64,000 nt of DNA from Alphaproteobacteria bacterium (lineage in GTDB: Bacteria > Pseudomonadota > Alphaproteobacteria > Rhizobiales > BM303): positions 1-64,000 of the forward strand of contig JAJRYE010000086.1 of NCBI GenBank assembly GCA_024275895.1. The letters run 5' to 3'. Below, piece by piece: positions 28,907 to 38,923 of this stretch (the first letter of the stretch is position 1; every line of letters begins with the position of its first letter). Both the position numbers and the translations under genes were made by a program. The notes under the pieces were generated by a model. It was not told the DNA's origin. It searched no databases and was given only the letters and a program-made list of their open reading frames with translations.

Positions 28907-30217
28907 TTAAAGAATAAACTTGGAAAGATCGGCATTCCTGGCCAGATCGCCGATATGGGCCTCGACAAAAGCGGCATCGATAACAAAATGTTCACCGGAG
29001 CTGTCAGTGGCGGTAAAGCTGATCTCATCCAGCACCCGCTCCAATACGGTCTGCAAGCGCCGCGCGCCGATATTTTCAACCGATGTATTGACCTCAACCG
29101 CGATTGAGGCCAGCGCCTCGATCCCGTCATCGGTAAACTCAAGTTTTACCCCTTCGGTGCCGAGAAGCGCCACATATTGCTTGATCAGCGAGGCTTCGGG
29201 CTCGGTCAGGATGCGGATGAAATCTTCCTTGGTCAAAGCGCGCAACTCGACCCGGATCGGCAATCGCCCCTGCAATTAGGGCAGCAGATCGGAGGGTTTG
29301 GAGAGATGAAAAGCGCCAGAGGCGACAAACAGGATATGATTGGTTTTCACCGTGCCGTATTTGGTGCTCACAGAGGTACCCTCGATCAGCGGCAGCAGGT
29401 CGCGCTGCACCCCTTCGCGGCTGACATCGCCACCGCTGCGTTCGGACCGGGCGCAGATTTTATCCACCTCGTCGAGAAAGACAATGGCGTGATTTTCAAC
29501 CATGTCGATAGCGGCGCTCACCACTTCGTCATCATCAAGCAGTTTGTCGGATTCTTCCGCCACCAGAACCTTGTGACTCTCAACCACACTCAGCTTGCGG
29601 GTTTTGGTGCGCCCGCCCATCATCTTGCCGAACATGTCATTAAGATTGACCATTCCCATCTGCGCTCCGGGCATGCCGGGAATATCAAAGCTCGGCATGG
29701 TGGCGGAGCCGGTGTCCTCAACCTCGATCTCGATTTCTTTCTCGTCCAGCTCGCCCGAGCGCAGTTTGACCCGGAAAGCCTCACGGGTTGCCGCGCTGGC
29801 ATTTTCGCCCACCAATGCGCTCAAAACCCGCTCTTCGGCATGGGCGTGGGCCTTGGCTTCAACCGCCTTGCGTTTGTCCTTGCGGGTCATGGTGATGCCA
29901 ATCTCGATCAGATCGCGCACAATCTGCTCCACATCGCGCCCGACATAACCAACCTCGGTAAACTTGGTCGCCTCGACTTTCAAAAACGGCGCATTGGCCA
30001 GTCTGGCCAGCCGCCGTGAGATTTCCGTCTTGCCGACGCCGGTGGGGCCGATCATCAGGATATTCTTGGGCAGAACCTCCTCGCGCAGCGCATCATCGAG
30101 CTGCTGCCGCCGCCAGCGGTTGCGCAGGGCGATGGCGACGGCGCGCTTGGCGTCCTTCTGGCCGATAATATAACGGTCAAGTTCCGAGACGATCTCGCGG
30201 GGGGAAAAACTGCTCAT
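28907..30217 (-). pseudogene. hslU: HslU protease ATPase, interrupted by an in-frame TAA
   Basis: Together the frame is 436 codons, the normal length for the ClpY unfoldase that feeds HslV. N-terminal [17 protein letters not shown], Walker [14 protein letters not shown] near residue 63, the I domain, Walker [10 protein letters not shown], and after the break RLPIRVEL and the C-terminal [14 protein letters not shown] sensor-2 region. At 29276-29278 codon 314 reads TAA where the family has Glu in LLPELQGR. There is no other lesion. The upstream product would lack the C-terminal domain that activates HslV; a TTG right after the stop is the only nearby restart. Mutation, read-through or consensus error are all possible. 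Confidence 0.9.
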
Positions 30218-30241
30218 GTCAGGAATACTTTCGCAAGTGAA

Positions 30242-30802
30242 TCAATCCTGAGAGGCAAGGCTCTCAACAATGATGTTGTCATTGGTGTAAATACAAATCT
30301 CTGCCGCGATTGTCATCGCCTTGCGGGCAATTTCTTCGGCGCTCATACCGCTCCCATCCAGCGCCCTTGCCGCCGCCAGCGCAAACGAGCCGCCCGAACC
30401 GATTGCCGCCATGCCGTTTTCCGGCTCCAGCACATCACCGGTGCCGGTGAGAACCAGGGTGGTGGATTTGTCAGCCACGATCATCATGGCCTCAAGGCGG
30501 CGCAGATAGCGGTCGGTGCGCCAGTCCTTGGCCAGCTCGACACAGGCGCGCATGAGCTGGTCCGGATATTGATCCAGCTTGGCCTCGAGGCGCTCTAACA
30601 GGGTAAAGGCATCCGCCGTGGCCCCGGCAAACCCGGCAATCACCTGCCCCGAGCCCAGCGGGCGCACCTTGCGGGCGCGCGATTTGATAACCGTGTTGCC
30701 CAGTGTCACCTGCCCGTCGCCGGCAATGACGACCTGTCCGTCCTTGCGCACCGAAACAATGGTCGTGCCGCGCCATGACGGTGGAGATTGAGAACCGCTC
30801 AT
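30242..30802 (-). CDS. hslV: HslV peptidase subunit (ClpQ)
   Basis: 186 aa proteasome-like Thr peptidase. The pro-segment ends at WRG and the mature chain begins [13 protein letters not shown] with the catalytic Thr; [24 protein letters not shown] and [14 protein letters not shown] follow. ATG 30802 is chosen because AGGA lies just upstream. HslV needs HslU, which is interrupted directly downstream; the two genes are 24 bp apart. Confidence 0.96.
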   Translation of the reverse strand: MSGSQSPPSWRGTTIVSVRKDGQVVIAGDGQVTLGNTVIKSRARKVRPLGSGQVIAGFAGATADAFTLLERLEAKLDQYPDQLMRACVELAKDWRTDRYLRRLEAMMIVADKSTTLVLTGTGDVLEPENGMAAIGSGGSFALAAARALDGSGMSAEEIARKAMTIAAEICIYTNDNIIVESLASQD

Positions 30803-30980
30803 TTCATTCCTCATGCAAATAAATCTCGTGCTTCGCTGCTCATTTAGGTGTTTTGGAGTGGAAAGAAAAGGTTTTATGAGTAAAGAAGCTGTATCGTGGC
30901 GCCGCGCCCTATTGGCGCGGGGGCGGCTTTGCTGTTACAAGAGCGCCTGACAAGCGATCATTTTTTAAGGAGTTGGGAAT

Positions 30981-31583
30981 ATGCGCGCCGCCACTGTGGA
31001 ACGCAAGACGAAAGAGACGCAAATTGCTGTTTCGCTCAATCTGGACGGAACCGGCCAGTATGAGATTGCAACCGGTATCGGGTTTTTTAACCATATGCTG
31101 GAGCAACTCTCGCGCCATTCCCTGATTGATCTGAAAGTCAGGGTGAAGGGCGATCTTCATATTGACATGCATCATTCGGTGGAAGATACCGGCATCGCCA
31201 TGGGCGCGGCGCTCAAAGAGGCGCTGGGCGAGCGCCGCGGTATCCGCCGTTATGCGCAAAGCACCATTCCCATGGATGAATGCCTCACCCGGGCGGCCAT
31301 TGATCTTTCCGGCCGCCCCTGGCTGGTGTGGAAGGTCAAATTCAGCCGCGATAAAATCGGCGAGTTTGATACCGAGCTTTTCCATGAATGGTTTCAGGCC
31401 TTTGCCCAAAATGCCGGGATCACCTTGCACATGGAAAATCTCTACGGTGAAAATGCGCATCATATTGCCGAATCCAGCTTCAAGGCACTCGCCCGCGCCC
31501 TGCGCGATGCGGTGGAAATCGATCCGCGCCAGGCCGGTGAAGTGCCCTCGACAAAAGGCACATTGACAGGCCCCGGCGCCTGA
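30981..31583 (+). CDS. hisB: Imidazoleglycerol-phosphate dehydratase
   Basis: 200 aa, monofunctional. Mn-binding His motifs [14 protein letters not shown] and [13 protein letters not shown] in the first half, and their duplicates [14 protein letters not shown] (as LFHEWF) and [20 protein letters not shown] in the second. Sixth-seventh step of histidine synthesis. A TTAAGGAGTTGGGAAT ribosome site precedes ATG 30981. First gene of the hisB-DUF2628-hisH-hisA-hisF-hisE operon. Confidence 0.98.
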   Translation: MRAATVERKTKETQIAVSLNLDGTGQYEIATGIGFFNHMLEQLSRHSLIDLKVRVKGDLHIDMHHSVEDTGIAMGAALKEALGERRGIRRYAQSTIPMDECLTRAAIDLSGRPWLVWKVKFSRDKIGEFDTELFHEWFQAFAQNAGITLHMENLYGENAHHIAESSFKALARALRDAVEIDPRQAGEVPSTKGTLTGPGA

Positions 31584-31601
31584 TCAGGATATTTAACCGC
31601 C

Positions 31602-32033
31602 ATGCGCATGTATTCGGTATATTTTCCCTCTGAAGAGGATATGGAAACACGGCTGGAAAAGGCGGTGTTCATCAAGGAGGGGTTTTCCTGGCCTGCCCTG
31701 TTTTTCTCATGGGTCTTTCTTGCTCTTCACCGGATGTGGATCGTTCTTGTTATTTTTACGGCACTCACGATCACGGCGGCGGGGCTCTTGCGGCTGTTTG
31801 ATGCGCCCTCCCAGATCATAACTCTCACTCTGGCGGGGCTCACCTTGATGCTTGCCTTTGAAGCCAATGCACTGCGCGGCTGGAGCCTGTTGCGGCGCGG
31901 TTATGAATTTGGCGGCAAGATTTCGGCCGCGAATCTTTTGCAGGCGGAAGAAAAGCTGTATGAAAACGAATTTGCCGCCTGTGAAGCTGCTGATCAGGCA
32001 AGGGAGCCGTCATTATGCGAGTCGCCATCATAG
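31602..32033 (+). CDS. DUF2628-type membrane protein in the his operon
   Basis: 143 aa. A short N-terminal soluble part (MYSVYFPSEEDMETRLEKAVFIKEGFS) precedes three hydrophobic segments (about residues 30-50, 50-72, 73-90) and a polar tail. The pattern matches DUF2628 proteins, often found between hisB and hisH in alphaproteobacteria. It overlaps hisH by 19 bp. Role unknown; no histidine-pathway reaction is missing that it would supply. Confidence 0.8.
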   Translation: MRMYSVYFPSEEDMETRLEKAVFIKEGFSWPALFFSWVFLALHRMWIVLVIFTALTITAAGLLRLFDAPSQIITLTLAGLTLMLAFEANALRGWSLLRRGYEFGGKISAANLLQAEEKLYENEFAACEAADQAREPSLCESPS

Positions 32034-32665
32034 ATTATGGTTCGGGCAATTTGCGCTCTGCCGCCAAGGCCTTTGAATGGGCCGCCGCCAATAGCGGCGT
32101 AAGGGCCAATATCGAGGTCACCAGCGATCCGGAGCAGGTTGCCCTTGGCGACCGTATTGTCCTGCCCGGCGTCGGCGCCTTTGCCGATTGCCGCAACGGG
32201 CTTTACGCCATTGCGGGCATGCGTGAAGCTCTGCAAACTCAGGTCATTGAAAAAGGGCGCCCCTTTCTGGGCATTTGCGTCGGCATGCAGCTCATGGCCA
32301 GCATCGGGCGCGAACACGCCTCAACCCCGGGATTTGACTGGATAAAGGGTGAAGTGATTAAAATAAAGCCCGATGATCCGGAGCTGAAAGTTCCCCATAT
32401 GGGCTGGAACACGCTTGAACTAAAACACGATCACCCACTCTTTGCCGGGATTGCCACAGGCAAACAGGGCCTGCACGCCTATTTTGTCCACTCCTATCAC
32501 ATGGAAGTTGAAAACGGTGCTGATTTGCTCAGCACGACCGGCTATGGCGGCCAGATAACTGCGGCTGTTGCCCGCAACAATTATGCCGGTTTGCAATTCC
32601 ACCCGGAAAAAAGCCAGGCGCTGGGCTTGAAGCTGATTTCAAATTTCCTGCACTGGTCACCTTAA
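32015..32665 (+). CDS. hisH: Imidazole glycerol phosphate synthase, glutamine amidotransferase subunit
   Basis: 216 aa class I glutaminase that passes ammonia to His[12 protein letters not shown] opening, catalytic Cys in [11 protein letters not shown], and the His-Glu pair in FHPEKSQ near the C-terminus. Overlaps the DUF2628 gene at its start; hisA follows after 16 bp. Confidence 0.98.
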   Translation: MRVAIIDYGSGNLRSAAKAFEWAAANSGVRANIEVTSDPEQVALGDRIVLPGVGAFADCRNGLYAIAGMREALQTQVIEKGRPFLGICVGMQLMASIGREHASTPGFDWIKGEVIKIKPDDPELKVPHMGWNTLELKHDHPLFAGIATGKQGLHAYFVHSYHMEVENGADLLSTTGYGGQITAAVARNNYAGLQFHPEKSQALGLKLISNFLHWSP

Positions 32666-32681
32666 GAAGAAAGCCAATTCC

Positions 32682-33419
32682 ATGATTCTTTTTCCGGCAA
32701 TCGATTTAAAAGACGGTAAATGCGTGCGCCTCAAACAGGGCGATATGGGCCGCGCAACGGTTTACAATATCGATCCGGGGGCACAGGCGGCGGAGTTTGA
32801 AGCTTTGGGATTTTCCTGGTTGCATATCGTTGACCTCAACGGCGCCTTTGCCGGCCGGCCGGTCAACGCCGGTGCGGTGGATCAAATCCTCAAATCCATC
32901 GCCATGCCGGTGCAGCTTGGCGGCGGCATACGCGATATGGCCACGATCGAACACTGGCTTGCCCGCGGTGTTACCCGGGTCATACTCGGCACGGCGGCGG
33001 TGCGTGAACCTGAACTTGTGCGCGAGGCCTGCAAGGCATTTGCCGGCAGGATTGCCGTTGGCATTGATGCGCGCAAGGGAAATGTCGCGGTGGAGGGCTG
33101 GGATGAGGCCTCGGGCATACCGGCGCTTGATCTGGCAAAAAAGTTTGAAGATGCCGGCGTTGCCGCCATTATCTATACCGATATCGACCGCGACGGCGTA
33201 CTTGCCGGTCTTAATCTCGATATGACGGTAGAGCTTGCCGATACCGTCTCCATACCCGTGATCGCCAGCGGCGGACTGTCCTCGATTGAGGATATCGAAG
33301 CCCTGCTTGAACCGCGCTGCGCCGGACTGGAAGGGGCGATCTCGGGCCGCGCCCTTTATAACGGCCGTCTTGATCCCAAAGCCGCCCTTACCCTGATCGA
33401 AAGCAGAAAAAATGCTTAA
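32682..33419 (+). CDS. hisA: Phosphoribosylformimino-AICAR-P isomerase
   Basis: 245 aa TIM barrel. Catalytic Asp in [20 protein letters not shown] phosphate-binding loop, and IYTDIDRDG carrying the second Asp, with SGGLSS as the other phosphate site. The 3' end overlaps hisF by 8 bp. Confidence 0.98.
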   Translation: MILFPAIDLKDGKCVRLKQGDMGRATVYNIDPGAQAAEFEALGFSWLHIVDLNGAFAGRPVNAGAVDQILKSIAMPVQLGGGIRDMATIEHWLARGVTRVILGTAAVREPELVREACKAFAGRIAVGIDARKGNVAVEGWDEASGIPALDLAKKFEDAGVAAIIYTDIDRDGVLAGLNLDMTVELADTVSIPVIASGGLSSIEDIEALLEPRCAGLEGAISGRALYNGRLDPKAALTLIESRKNA

Positions 33420-34188
33420 AGCCCGGATTATTCCCTGTCTCGATGTACGCGATGGCCGTGTGGTCAAGGGGGTGAATTTTGTCAATCTGGTGGACGCGGG
33501 CGATCCGGTGGAATGCGCCAAGGCCTATGACAAGGCCGGAGCGGATGAGCTGTGCTTTCTTGATATCACCGCCAGCCATGAAAATCGCGGCACCATGCTT
33601 GATGTTGTGCGCCGCACGGCGGAGGAATGTTTCATGCCCGTTACCGTGGGTGGCGGGGTGTCCAGGGTCGAGCATGTCCGCGCCCTGCTTCTGGCCGGTG
33701 CCGATAAAGTAGCGATCAACACGGCGGCGGTGAACAACCCGGATTTTGTACGTGAAGCGGCGGAAAAATTCGGCTCGCAATGCATCGTGGTGGCCATTGA
33801 CGCCAAGCAGGTCTCGGGCGAGGGCGAGCCCCTGCGCTGGGAGATTTTCACCCATGGCGGCCGCAAGGCAACCGGTATTGACGCGGTTGAGTTCGCCAAA
33901 GAGGTGGTGGAAAAAGGTGCCGGCGAGATTTTGCTCACCTCCATGGACCGCGACGGCACCCGCAAGGGCTTTAATCTGGAGCTTAACCGCGCCATCACCG
34001 GGGCGGTAGGGGTACCGGTCATCGCCAGCGGCGGCGTCGGCACTTTGCAGCATCTGGTGGAAGGGGTGCGCGATGGCCATGCCAATGCGGTGCTCGCCGC
34101 TTCCATTTTCCATTTTGGTGAATACTCAATCCGTGAAGCCAAGGAATATATGGATAAACAGGACGTTCCGGTAAGGCTGGATTATTGA
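33412..34188 (+). CDS. hisF: Imidazole glycerol phosphate synthase, cyclase subunit
   Basis: 258 aa TIM barrel. Opening [18 protein letters not shown] with the catalytic Asp, VGGGVSR and [10 protein letters not shown] with the second Asp, SGGVG phosphate loop. Forms the synthase with HisH, producing IGP and AICAR. hisE begins 2 bp after its stop. Confidence 0.98.
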   Translation: MLKARIIPCLDVRDGRVVKGVNFVNLVDAGDPVECAKAYDKAGADELCFLDITASHENRGTMLDVVRRTAEECFMPVTVGGGVSRVEHVRALLLAGADKVAINTAAVNNPDFVREAAEKFGSQCIVVAIDAKQVSGEGEPLRWEIFTHGGRKATGIDAVEFAKEVVEKGAGEILLTSMDRDGTRKGFNLELNRAITGAVGVPVIASGGVGTLQHLVEGVRDGHANAVLAASIFHFGEYSIREAKEYMDKQDVPVRLDY

Positions 34189-34189
34189 T

Positions 34190-34531
34190 ATGGCTGTTGA
34201 AAAAACACCTGCTGCCGCCGAAATTCTCGACCGCCTTGCCGACACCATTGCGCAAAGGGCCGAAGATGCGCCGGAGAACTCCTGGACGGCGCGTCTGCTC
34301 GGCAAAGGCATAAATGTCTGCGCCCGCAAACTGGGCGAGGAGGCGATTGAAACCGTAATTGCTGCCTGCGAGAAAGACAAACAGGCGCTGGTCAGCGAAT
34401 CGGCTGATCTTCTCTATCACTGGCTGGTGCTGTTAAAGGCCTCCAACGTCAACCCGCATGATGTCTATGAGGAACTGCGCCGCCGCGAGGGGCGCTCCGG
34501 CATTGAGGAAAAAGCCTCGCGCTCAGGATAG
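34190..34531 (+). CDS. hisE: Phosphoribosyl-ATP pyrophosphatase
   Basis: 113 aa all-helical MazG-like enzyme, second step of histidine synthesis. Metal-binding KLGEEAIETVIAA and ESADLLYHWLVLL motifs are intact. A stand-alone HisE (not fused to HisI), as is common in alphaproteobacteria. Last gene of this his run; two strong palindromes follow. Confidence 0.96.
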   Translation: MAVEKTPAAAEILDRLADTIAQRAEDAPENSWTARLLGKGINVCARKLGEEAIETVIAACEKDKQALVSESADLLYHWLVLLKASNVNPHDVYEELRRREGRSGIEEKASRSG

Positions 34532-34578
34532 ATCAACCTGCGTTCAAGAGGAATCATTTGAATGCAGGCAAGTTGATC
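34531..34578. repeat. Palindromic element P1 (after hisE)
   Basis: Imperfect inverted repeat: GATCAAC + CTGCGTTCAA, a 10-nt loop, TTGAATGCAG, a 4-nt bulge GCAA, then GTTGATC. The outer arms and the ten-base inner arm (one G-T pair) are complementary. A related element with the same outer arms lies at 38923-38971. No T-run follows, so it is not a simple terminator. Confidence 0.75.
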
Positions 34579-34592
34579 GGCATAAACGAATC

Positions 34593-34631
34593 AGAGCACG
34601 GTTTTGATTCCATCAAAACATAGCGTGCTCT
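34593..34631. repeat. Palindromic element P3 (before coaA)
   Basis: Long inverted repeat AGAGCACG + GTTTTGAT, loop TCC, ATCAAAAC, a 4-nt bulge ATAG, then CGTGCTCT: 16 paired bases with a single bulge on the 3' side. It sits 15 bp after P1 and 25 bp before the coaA start, so if transcribed it would fold in the coaA leader. Confidence 0.75.
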
Positions 34632-34655
34632 GGCGCGCCAATATGGACAGGTTGA

Positions 34656-35603
34656 ATGCCCAATAGCATAATTTCCCCTTATCAGGATTTCACCAAGAGC
34701 GAATGGGCGCGTATGCGCAAGGATACGCCGCTCACCCTGACCGAATCCGAGCTCGTCCATCTGCGTGGTCTCAATGAACCGGTATCCATGGACGAGGTTG
34801 TGCAGATTTACCTCCCCCTCTCGCGTCTGCTTAACCTTTATGTCTCGGCCACCCAGGGATTGTTTCAGGCCACAACCGAGTTTTTGGGCCGCAAGGGCAA
34901 TGTCAAAACCCCCTATATTATCGGCATGGCCGGGTCGGTGGCCGTCGGCAAGAGCACCTTTGCGCGGATTTTGCGCCATCTTCTCGCCCGCTGGCCGCAT
35001 CATCCCAAGGTTGATCTTGTTGCCACTGATGGGTTTTTATGGCCCAATGCGGTTCTGGAAGAGCGCGGATTAATGTCACGCAAGGGCTTTCCAATCAGTT
35101 TTGATCGCCCGCGCCTGCTGCAGTTTCTGTCCGATATCAAGGCCGGCAAGCGTCATGTTACGGCTCCGGTCTATTCCCATGTCGCCTATGATGTTCTTCC
35201 TGATCGCGAGATCGTCATAGACCTGCCTGATATCCTGATCATTGAAGGGCTGAATGTCCTGCGCCCCGGCAAATTGCCCAAGGATGGCGAGGCGATCCCT
35301 TATGTTTCCGATTTCTTTGACTTTTCTATCTTCATCGATGCTGATGAGAGCGTTATTCATGACTGGTATATTGAGCGATTCCTGAAACTGCGCCGCACCG
35401 CCTTTCGCGATCCGGCGTCCTACTTTCACAAATATGCCCATTTGAGCGATGAGGACACCACCAAGATAGGCGAGGCTATCTGGCGTGATATCAACCGCGC
35501 CAATCTGCGCAAAAACATCCTCCCCACCCGCCAACGCGCCGATCTCATTCTGCGCAAAGGTGCCGATCATGCCATTGAAAAGGTCAAGCTGCGCAAGCTT
35601 TAG
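34656..35603 (+). CDS. coaA: Pantothenate kinase (type I)
   Basis: 315 aa. P-loop [17 protein letters not shown] near residue 90, [11 protein letters not shown] and a C-terminal [11 protein letters not shown] segment typical of the bacterial CoaA. First committed step of CoA synthesis; usually feedback-inhibited by CoA. In many alphaproteobacteria coaA follows hisE, as here. The leader carries palindromes P1 and P3. Confidence 0.97.
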   Translation: MPNSIISPYQDFTKSEWARMRKDTPLTLTESELVHLRGLNEPVSMDEVVQIYLPLSRLLNLYVSATQGLFQATTEFLGRKGNVKTPYIIGMAGSVAVGKSTFARILRHLLARWPHHPKVDLVATDGFLWPNAVLEERGLMSRKGFPISFDRPRLLQFLSDIKAGKRHVTAPVYSHVAYDVLPDREIVIDLPDILIIEGLNVLRPGKLPKDGEAIPYVSDFFDFSIFIDADESVIHDWYIERFLKLRRTAFRDPASYFHKYAHLSDEDTTKIGEAIWRDINRANLRKNILPTRQRADLILRKGADHAIEKVKLRKL

Positions 35604-35645
35604 GCTTTTCTTGCCCGCTATCCACGGAACTGAAAAGAGAAAAAC

Positions 35646-36290
35646 ATGCCCCGGGAAATGACGGCTGAAGAGATCGAGGAAATGTTCGCCCGCCTCAGCA
35701 AGGACAATCCGGAGCCGCAAAGCGAGCTGGAATATGTCAATACCTATACCCTTCTGGTTGCTGTCGTGCTCTCAGCCCAGGCGACGGATAAGGGGGTGAA
35801 CAAGGCCACGAGGCCGTTATTTGCCAGGGTGGATACGCCGGAAAAAATGCTGGCATTGGGTGAGGGGGCCCTGCGCGACGCCATTAAAACCATTGGCCTT
35901 TACCGCAACAAGGCTAAAAATGTGATCGCGCTTTCGCAAAAGCTGGTAGATGAGTTTGGCTCAAAGGTCCCCGATACCCGCAAGGCACTGGAAAGCCTGC
36001 CCGGGGTAGGGCGAAAAACCGCCAATGTGGTTTTGAATGTTGCCTTTGGCCAGCCGGCCATGGCGGTCGATACCCATATTTTCCGCCTCGGTAACCGCAC
36101 CGGGCTGGCACCGGGAAAAACGCCTCTGGAGGTGGAAAAGAAACTTGTTGCCCGCATTCCACAAAAATATATGCGTCATGCCCATCACTGGCTGATCCTG
36201 CACGGGCGCTATGTCTGCAAGGCGCGCAAACCCGATTGCCAATCCTGTATTATCAGCGATTTGTGCCAGTATGAGGATAAGGATCTATAA
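35646..36290 (+). CDS. nth: Endonuclease III
   Basis: 214 aa base-excision glycosylase/AP lyase. Helix-hairpin-helix with catalytic Lys in ESLPGVGRKTANVVLN, catalytic Asp in AVDTHIFRLGNR, and the [4Fe-4S] loop CKARKPDCQSCIISDLC (C-x6-C-x2-C-x5-C) at the C-terminus. It removes oxidised pyrimidines. The end overlaps the convergent CysZ-like gene by 38 bp. Confidence 0.97.
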   Translation: MPREMTAEEIEEMFARLSKDNPEPQSELEYVNTYTLLVAVVLSAQATDKGVNKATRPLFARVDTPEKMLALGEGALRDAIKTIGLYRNKAKNVIALSQKLVDEFGSKVPDTRKALESLPGVGRKTANVVLNVAFGQPAMAVDTHIFRLGNRTGLAPGKTPLEVEKKLVARIPQKYMRHAHHWLILHGRYVCKARKPDCQSCIISDLCQYEDKDL

Positions 36291-36951
36291 CGCCAAGAGC
36301 CTCAATCCGCTTGAACTGATGCACCATGAAGGCGGTGGCGAATAGCGGTGTGAGCAGATTGAGAATCGGGATCGAGACTAAAAAGGCGATCAAAAGCCCC
36401 GAGAGAAACACCCGCAATCGGTATTTTTCGCGCAGGCGTCTGGCCTGCGCATAGGGGTGATGGCGCAGCGCCACAAGCTCAAAATATTCCCGCCCCAGCA
36501 GATAGCCATTGGCAATATAAAAAATAACCAGATTAATCCCCGGCAGCAGCAGCAAAAACAAAACGCCGATATTGACCAAGATGACCACAAGGGTGAATTT
36601 GGCCGCAATCACCAGCGAACGAGCAATGGGCAATTCGCGCCCCGGCGGATCGCCGGGATAATAGCGCGCCTCGACCGCCCCGGCGATTTCATCAAGAAAA
36701 AGCCCGGCAAACAGCGAGGTAATGGGTACGAGAAGGAAAATCGCGCCAAAAAATATCCCCAGACCGGTGGCAACCGCCGCCAGGGTGCTGAGCCATTCAT
36801 TGGGAATAGCGGCAAAATAGCGCAAAGCCCCTTCAGCGGCAAAACCGATAGCGACGAACAGGCCGATGGTGAGGCCAAGCGAGCGAATCAGCACCGATCG
36901 GAAAGGCTTTGAGAAAAGCTGGGCCAGTGTTTTTTCAAAAGATGAAAGCAT
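36253..36951 (-). CDS. EI24/CysZ-like membrane protein
   Basis: 232 aa with four or more hydrophobic segments (about residues 25-45, 58-85, 120-150, 195-215). The pattern and the LLPGINLVIFYIANGYLLGREYF region resemble the EI24 family, which includes the sulfate permease CysZ. A sulfate role would be interesting beside a sulfur-oxidation locus, but alphaproteobacterial members are not shown to carry sulfate, so I leave the substrate open. Confidence 0.75.
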   Translation of the reverse strand: MLSSFEKTLAQLFSKPFRSVLIRSLGLTIGLFVAIGFAAEGALRYFAAIPNEWLSTLAAVATGLGIFFGAIFLLVPITSLFAGLFLDEIAGAVEARYYPGDPPGRELPIARSLVIAAKFTLVVILVNIGVLFLLLLPGINLVIFYIANGYLLGREYFELVALRHHPYAQARRLREKYRLRVFLSGLLIAFLVSIPILNLLTPLFATAFMVHQFKRIEALGVIDPYPHTGTNR

Positions 36952-37110
36952 GATGGTAAAGCACCGCCGCGAACTTGTCTAGGATCAGATGCAGGTAAGC
37001 ACAAAGCGCAGGGCTTGCAAGTGTGCAAGAGCAAACAAAGGGCTGTTGTTGAAGCCTTATATTTGTTATCCAGCTTCAAACCTGATTATCTTCAAGACAA
37101 AGGGAACACT

Positions 37111-38097
37111 ATGCCGGAGAGTAAATATGATGTCCTGGGCATCGGGAATGCGATTGTTGATGTTCTGGCGCGGGCCGATGAGGCTTTTCTGGCCCGGCAC
37201 GGGTTTGTCAAGGGCACCATGCAGCTGGTTGATGAAGAAACAGCACAGAATCTTTATACTCAAATGAGCGCCGGCGTGGAGCAATCAGGCGGCTCGGCGG
37301 CCAACACCATAGCCGGGATTGCCGCCCTTGGCGGGCGCGGCGCTTTTATCGGCCGGGTCAGGGACGACCAGCTGGGCGAGATTTTTGCCCATGATATCCG
37401 CGCTATCGGTGTGCATTTTGACACCCCGCCGGCAAGCAAGGGCCCGACAACCGCCAGATGTCTCGTGCTGGTAACCTCCGATGGCGAGCGCACCATGAAC
37501 ACCTATCTGGGCGCCAGCACGGCGCTGGGCCCGCGCGATATCAACCCGCAACTGGTCGCGCAGTCGAAAGTGACCTATCTGGAGGGCTATTTATGGGACC
37601 CCGAAGAGGCCAAACAGGCTTTTCTTTAAGCCGCTTCCCTGGCCCACAGGGCCGGGCGCCAGGTGGCTTTAAGCCTCTCCGATCCGTTTTGCGTTGACCG
37701 CCACCGCGAGGATTTCCGCAAACTGGTTGTAAATGAGGTCGATATTCTTCTCGCCAATGAAGACGAGATTAAATCCCTCTATGAAGTTGAGCATTTCGAT
37801 GATGCCCTGCAAAAAGTGCGCAGTGAATGCGAACTGGCCGTGTTAACCCGCTCCGCCGCCGGCTCAGTCATCGTGAATGGCGAGGAAACCCATATTATCA
37901 GCGCCGCCCCGGTTGATGAGGTGATTGACGCCACCGGCGCCGGTGATCTTTTCGCCGCCGGTTTCTTGTATGGCCATACCAACGGATTTGATGTCACCCG
38001 CTCGGCGCGGCTGGGCGCCCTGGCCGCCAGCGAAGCCATCAGCCATTTCGGTGCCCGCCCCGAAAGCGAGATAAAATCCTTTATTGATCAGGTTTGA
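37111..38097 (+). pseudogene. Adenosine kinase-like PfkB sugar kinase, interrupted by an in-frame TAA
   Basis: 328 codons plus stop in one frame. N-terminal VLGIGNAIVDVLA, then GGSAANTIAGIAALGGRGAFIG; after the break, the PfkB anion-hole/catalytic signature DATGAGDLFAAGFLYG near residue 275. Codon 173 (37627-37629) is TAA between AF-L and AASLAHRAGR, where Lys, Glu or Gln is expected. Both halves remain in phase with no other damage. The first part would lack the ATP site and catalytic Asp. ATG 37111 follows AAAGGGAAC. Family: alphaproteobacterial adenosine/ribokinase-like; substrate uncertain. Confidence 0.88.
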
Positions 38098-38107
38098 GTT
38101 AAAGGGG

Positions 38108-38325
38108 TTTTTTTGTTTTCCGCCCGCCTCCGGCATGCGTCTGCTCGCGGGCTGGCGCTTGCTTTTGCAAGCTTGCCCTGCCACGGAGGGGGGGAGCACC
38201 CCGGGACCCATAATTTTATACCCCACGGCCGCCGACGGCGGCCCGGCGTTCCTGGCCGCCCCCATGGAGGCCTGAGCGCCAGCGGGGAATAGCCGCGAAT
38301 GATATAAACTAATACCCGTGAGCGC
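38108..38325 (+). repeat. Dispersed ~220-bp repeat, copy B
   Basis: Related to 28656-28880 in the same orientation, again directly downstream of a plus-strand gene. Its hairpins are stronger: GGCCGCC-GAC-GGCGGCC at about 38226-38242, and GCTTGC-TTTT-GCAAGC at about 38157-38172. In copy A these positions have different bases but still pair for the most part. The block ends before a promoter-like stretch leading to the CpaC-domain gene. Confidence 0.85.
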
Positions 38326-38434
38326 AAAAAATGTCCCGATTTGGCGCGGATGTTTGCATTTTGTTTATCATTTGCGCGCTAGACTCCCAAGTCATAGAGT
38401 TGCGCGGGATTGCCATCAGACAAGGAACAACGAT

Positions 38435-38923
38435 ATGGCCGGGACGAAGGTTTTTCAAAAAGCTGTTTTGATTGTGGCCGGTTTTATGCTGGCTCTTGTC
38501 CCGTCCGCAGATGTGCTGGCCAGGGAAGTCAAGCTCGTGCCTGACAAGGCCAAAATCCTGCGGCTGGATCGTCCGGCAAGCACGATCATTGTCGGCAACC
38601 CCGCCATAGCCGATGCGACCATCCGCAGCGGTTCAATGATGGTTCTGACCGGAAAATCCTATGGCAACACCAATTTGATTGCGCTTGACGGGGCGGGCGA
38701 GGAGATTGCCAATATCAACCTGACAGTCGCCCCCCCCGAGGCCCGGACCCTGTGGCTTTACAGGGGGGTTGCACATGTCTCTTACAATTGCAATCCAAGA
38801 TGCGCCCGTGTTCTGGCAATTGGTGATGAAAAAGGCGCTTTCAATCTCACCAATGACCAGATCGGCAAAAAGACCGGCCTGGCCACCGGGGATGCAAGCA
38901 CATCGGGCGCCGCGCCGCAATAG
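38435..38923 (+). CDS. Secreted protein with CpaC-type secretin N-terminal domain
   Basis: 162 aa. Signal peptide in residues 1-30, then a VKLVPDKAKILRLDRPASTIIVGNP segment and SMMVLTGKSYGNTNLIALD, the pattern of the pilus-assembly (CpaC/RcpA) N-terminal domain. No secretin barrel follows, so it is a free-standing domain, and no tad/cpa genes are near. A Cys pair (CNPRC) lies near residue 125. ATG 38435 follows AAGGAACAACGAT. Confidence 0.75.
   Translation: MAGTKVFQKAVLIVAGFMLALVPSADVLAREVKLVPDKAKILRLDRPASTIIVGNPAIADATIRSGSMMVLTGKSYGNTNLIALDGAGEEIANINLTVAPPEARTLWLYRGVAHVSYNCNPRCARVLAIGDEKGAFNLTNDQIGKKTGLATGDASTSGAAPQ

Noticed and set aside
29270-29285. Frameshift in hslU
   Set aside because: The downstream part stays in the same phase as the upstream part; the only change is a stop codon.
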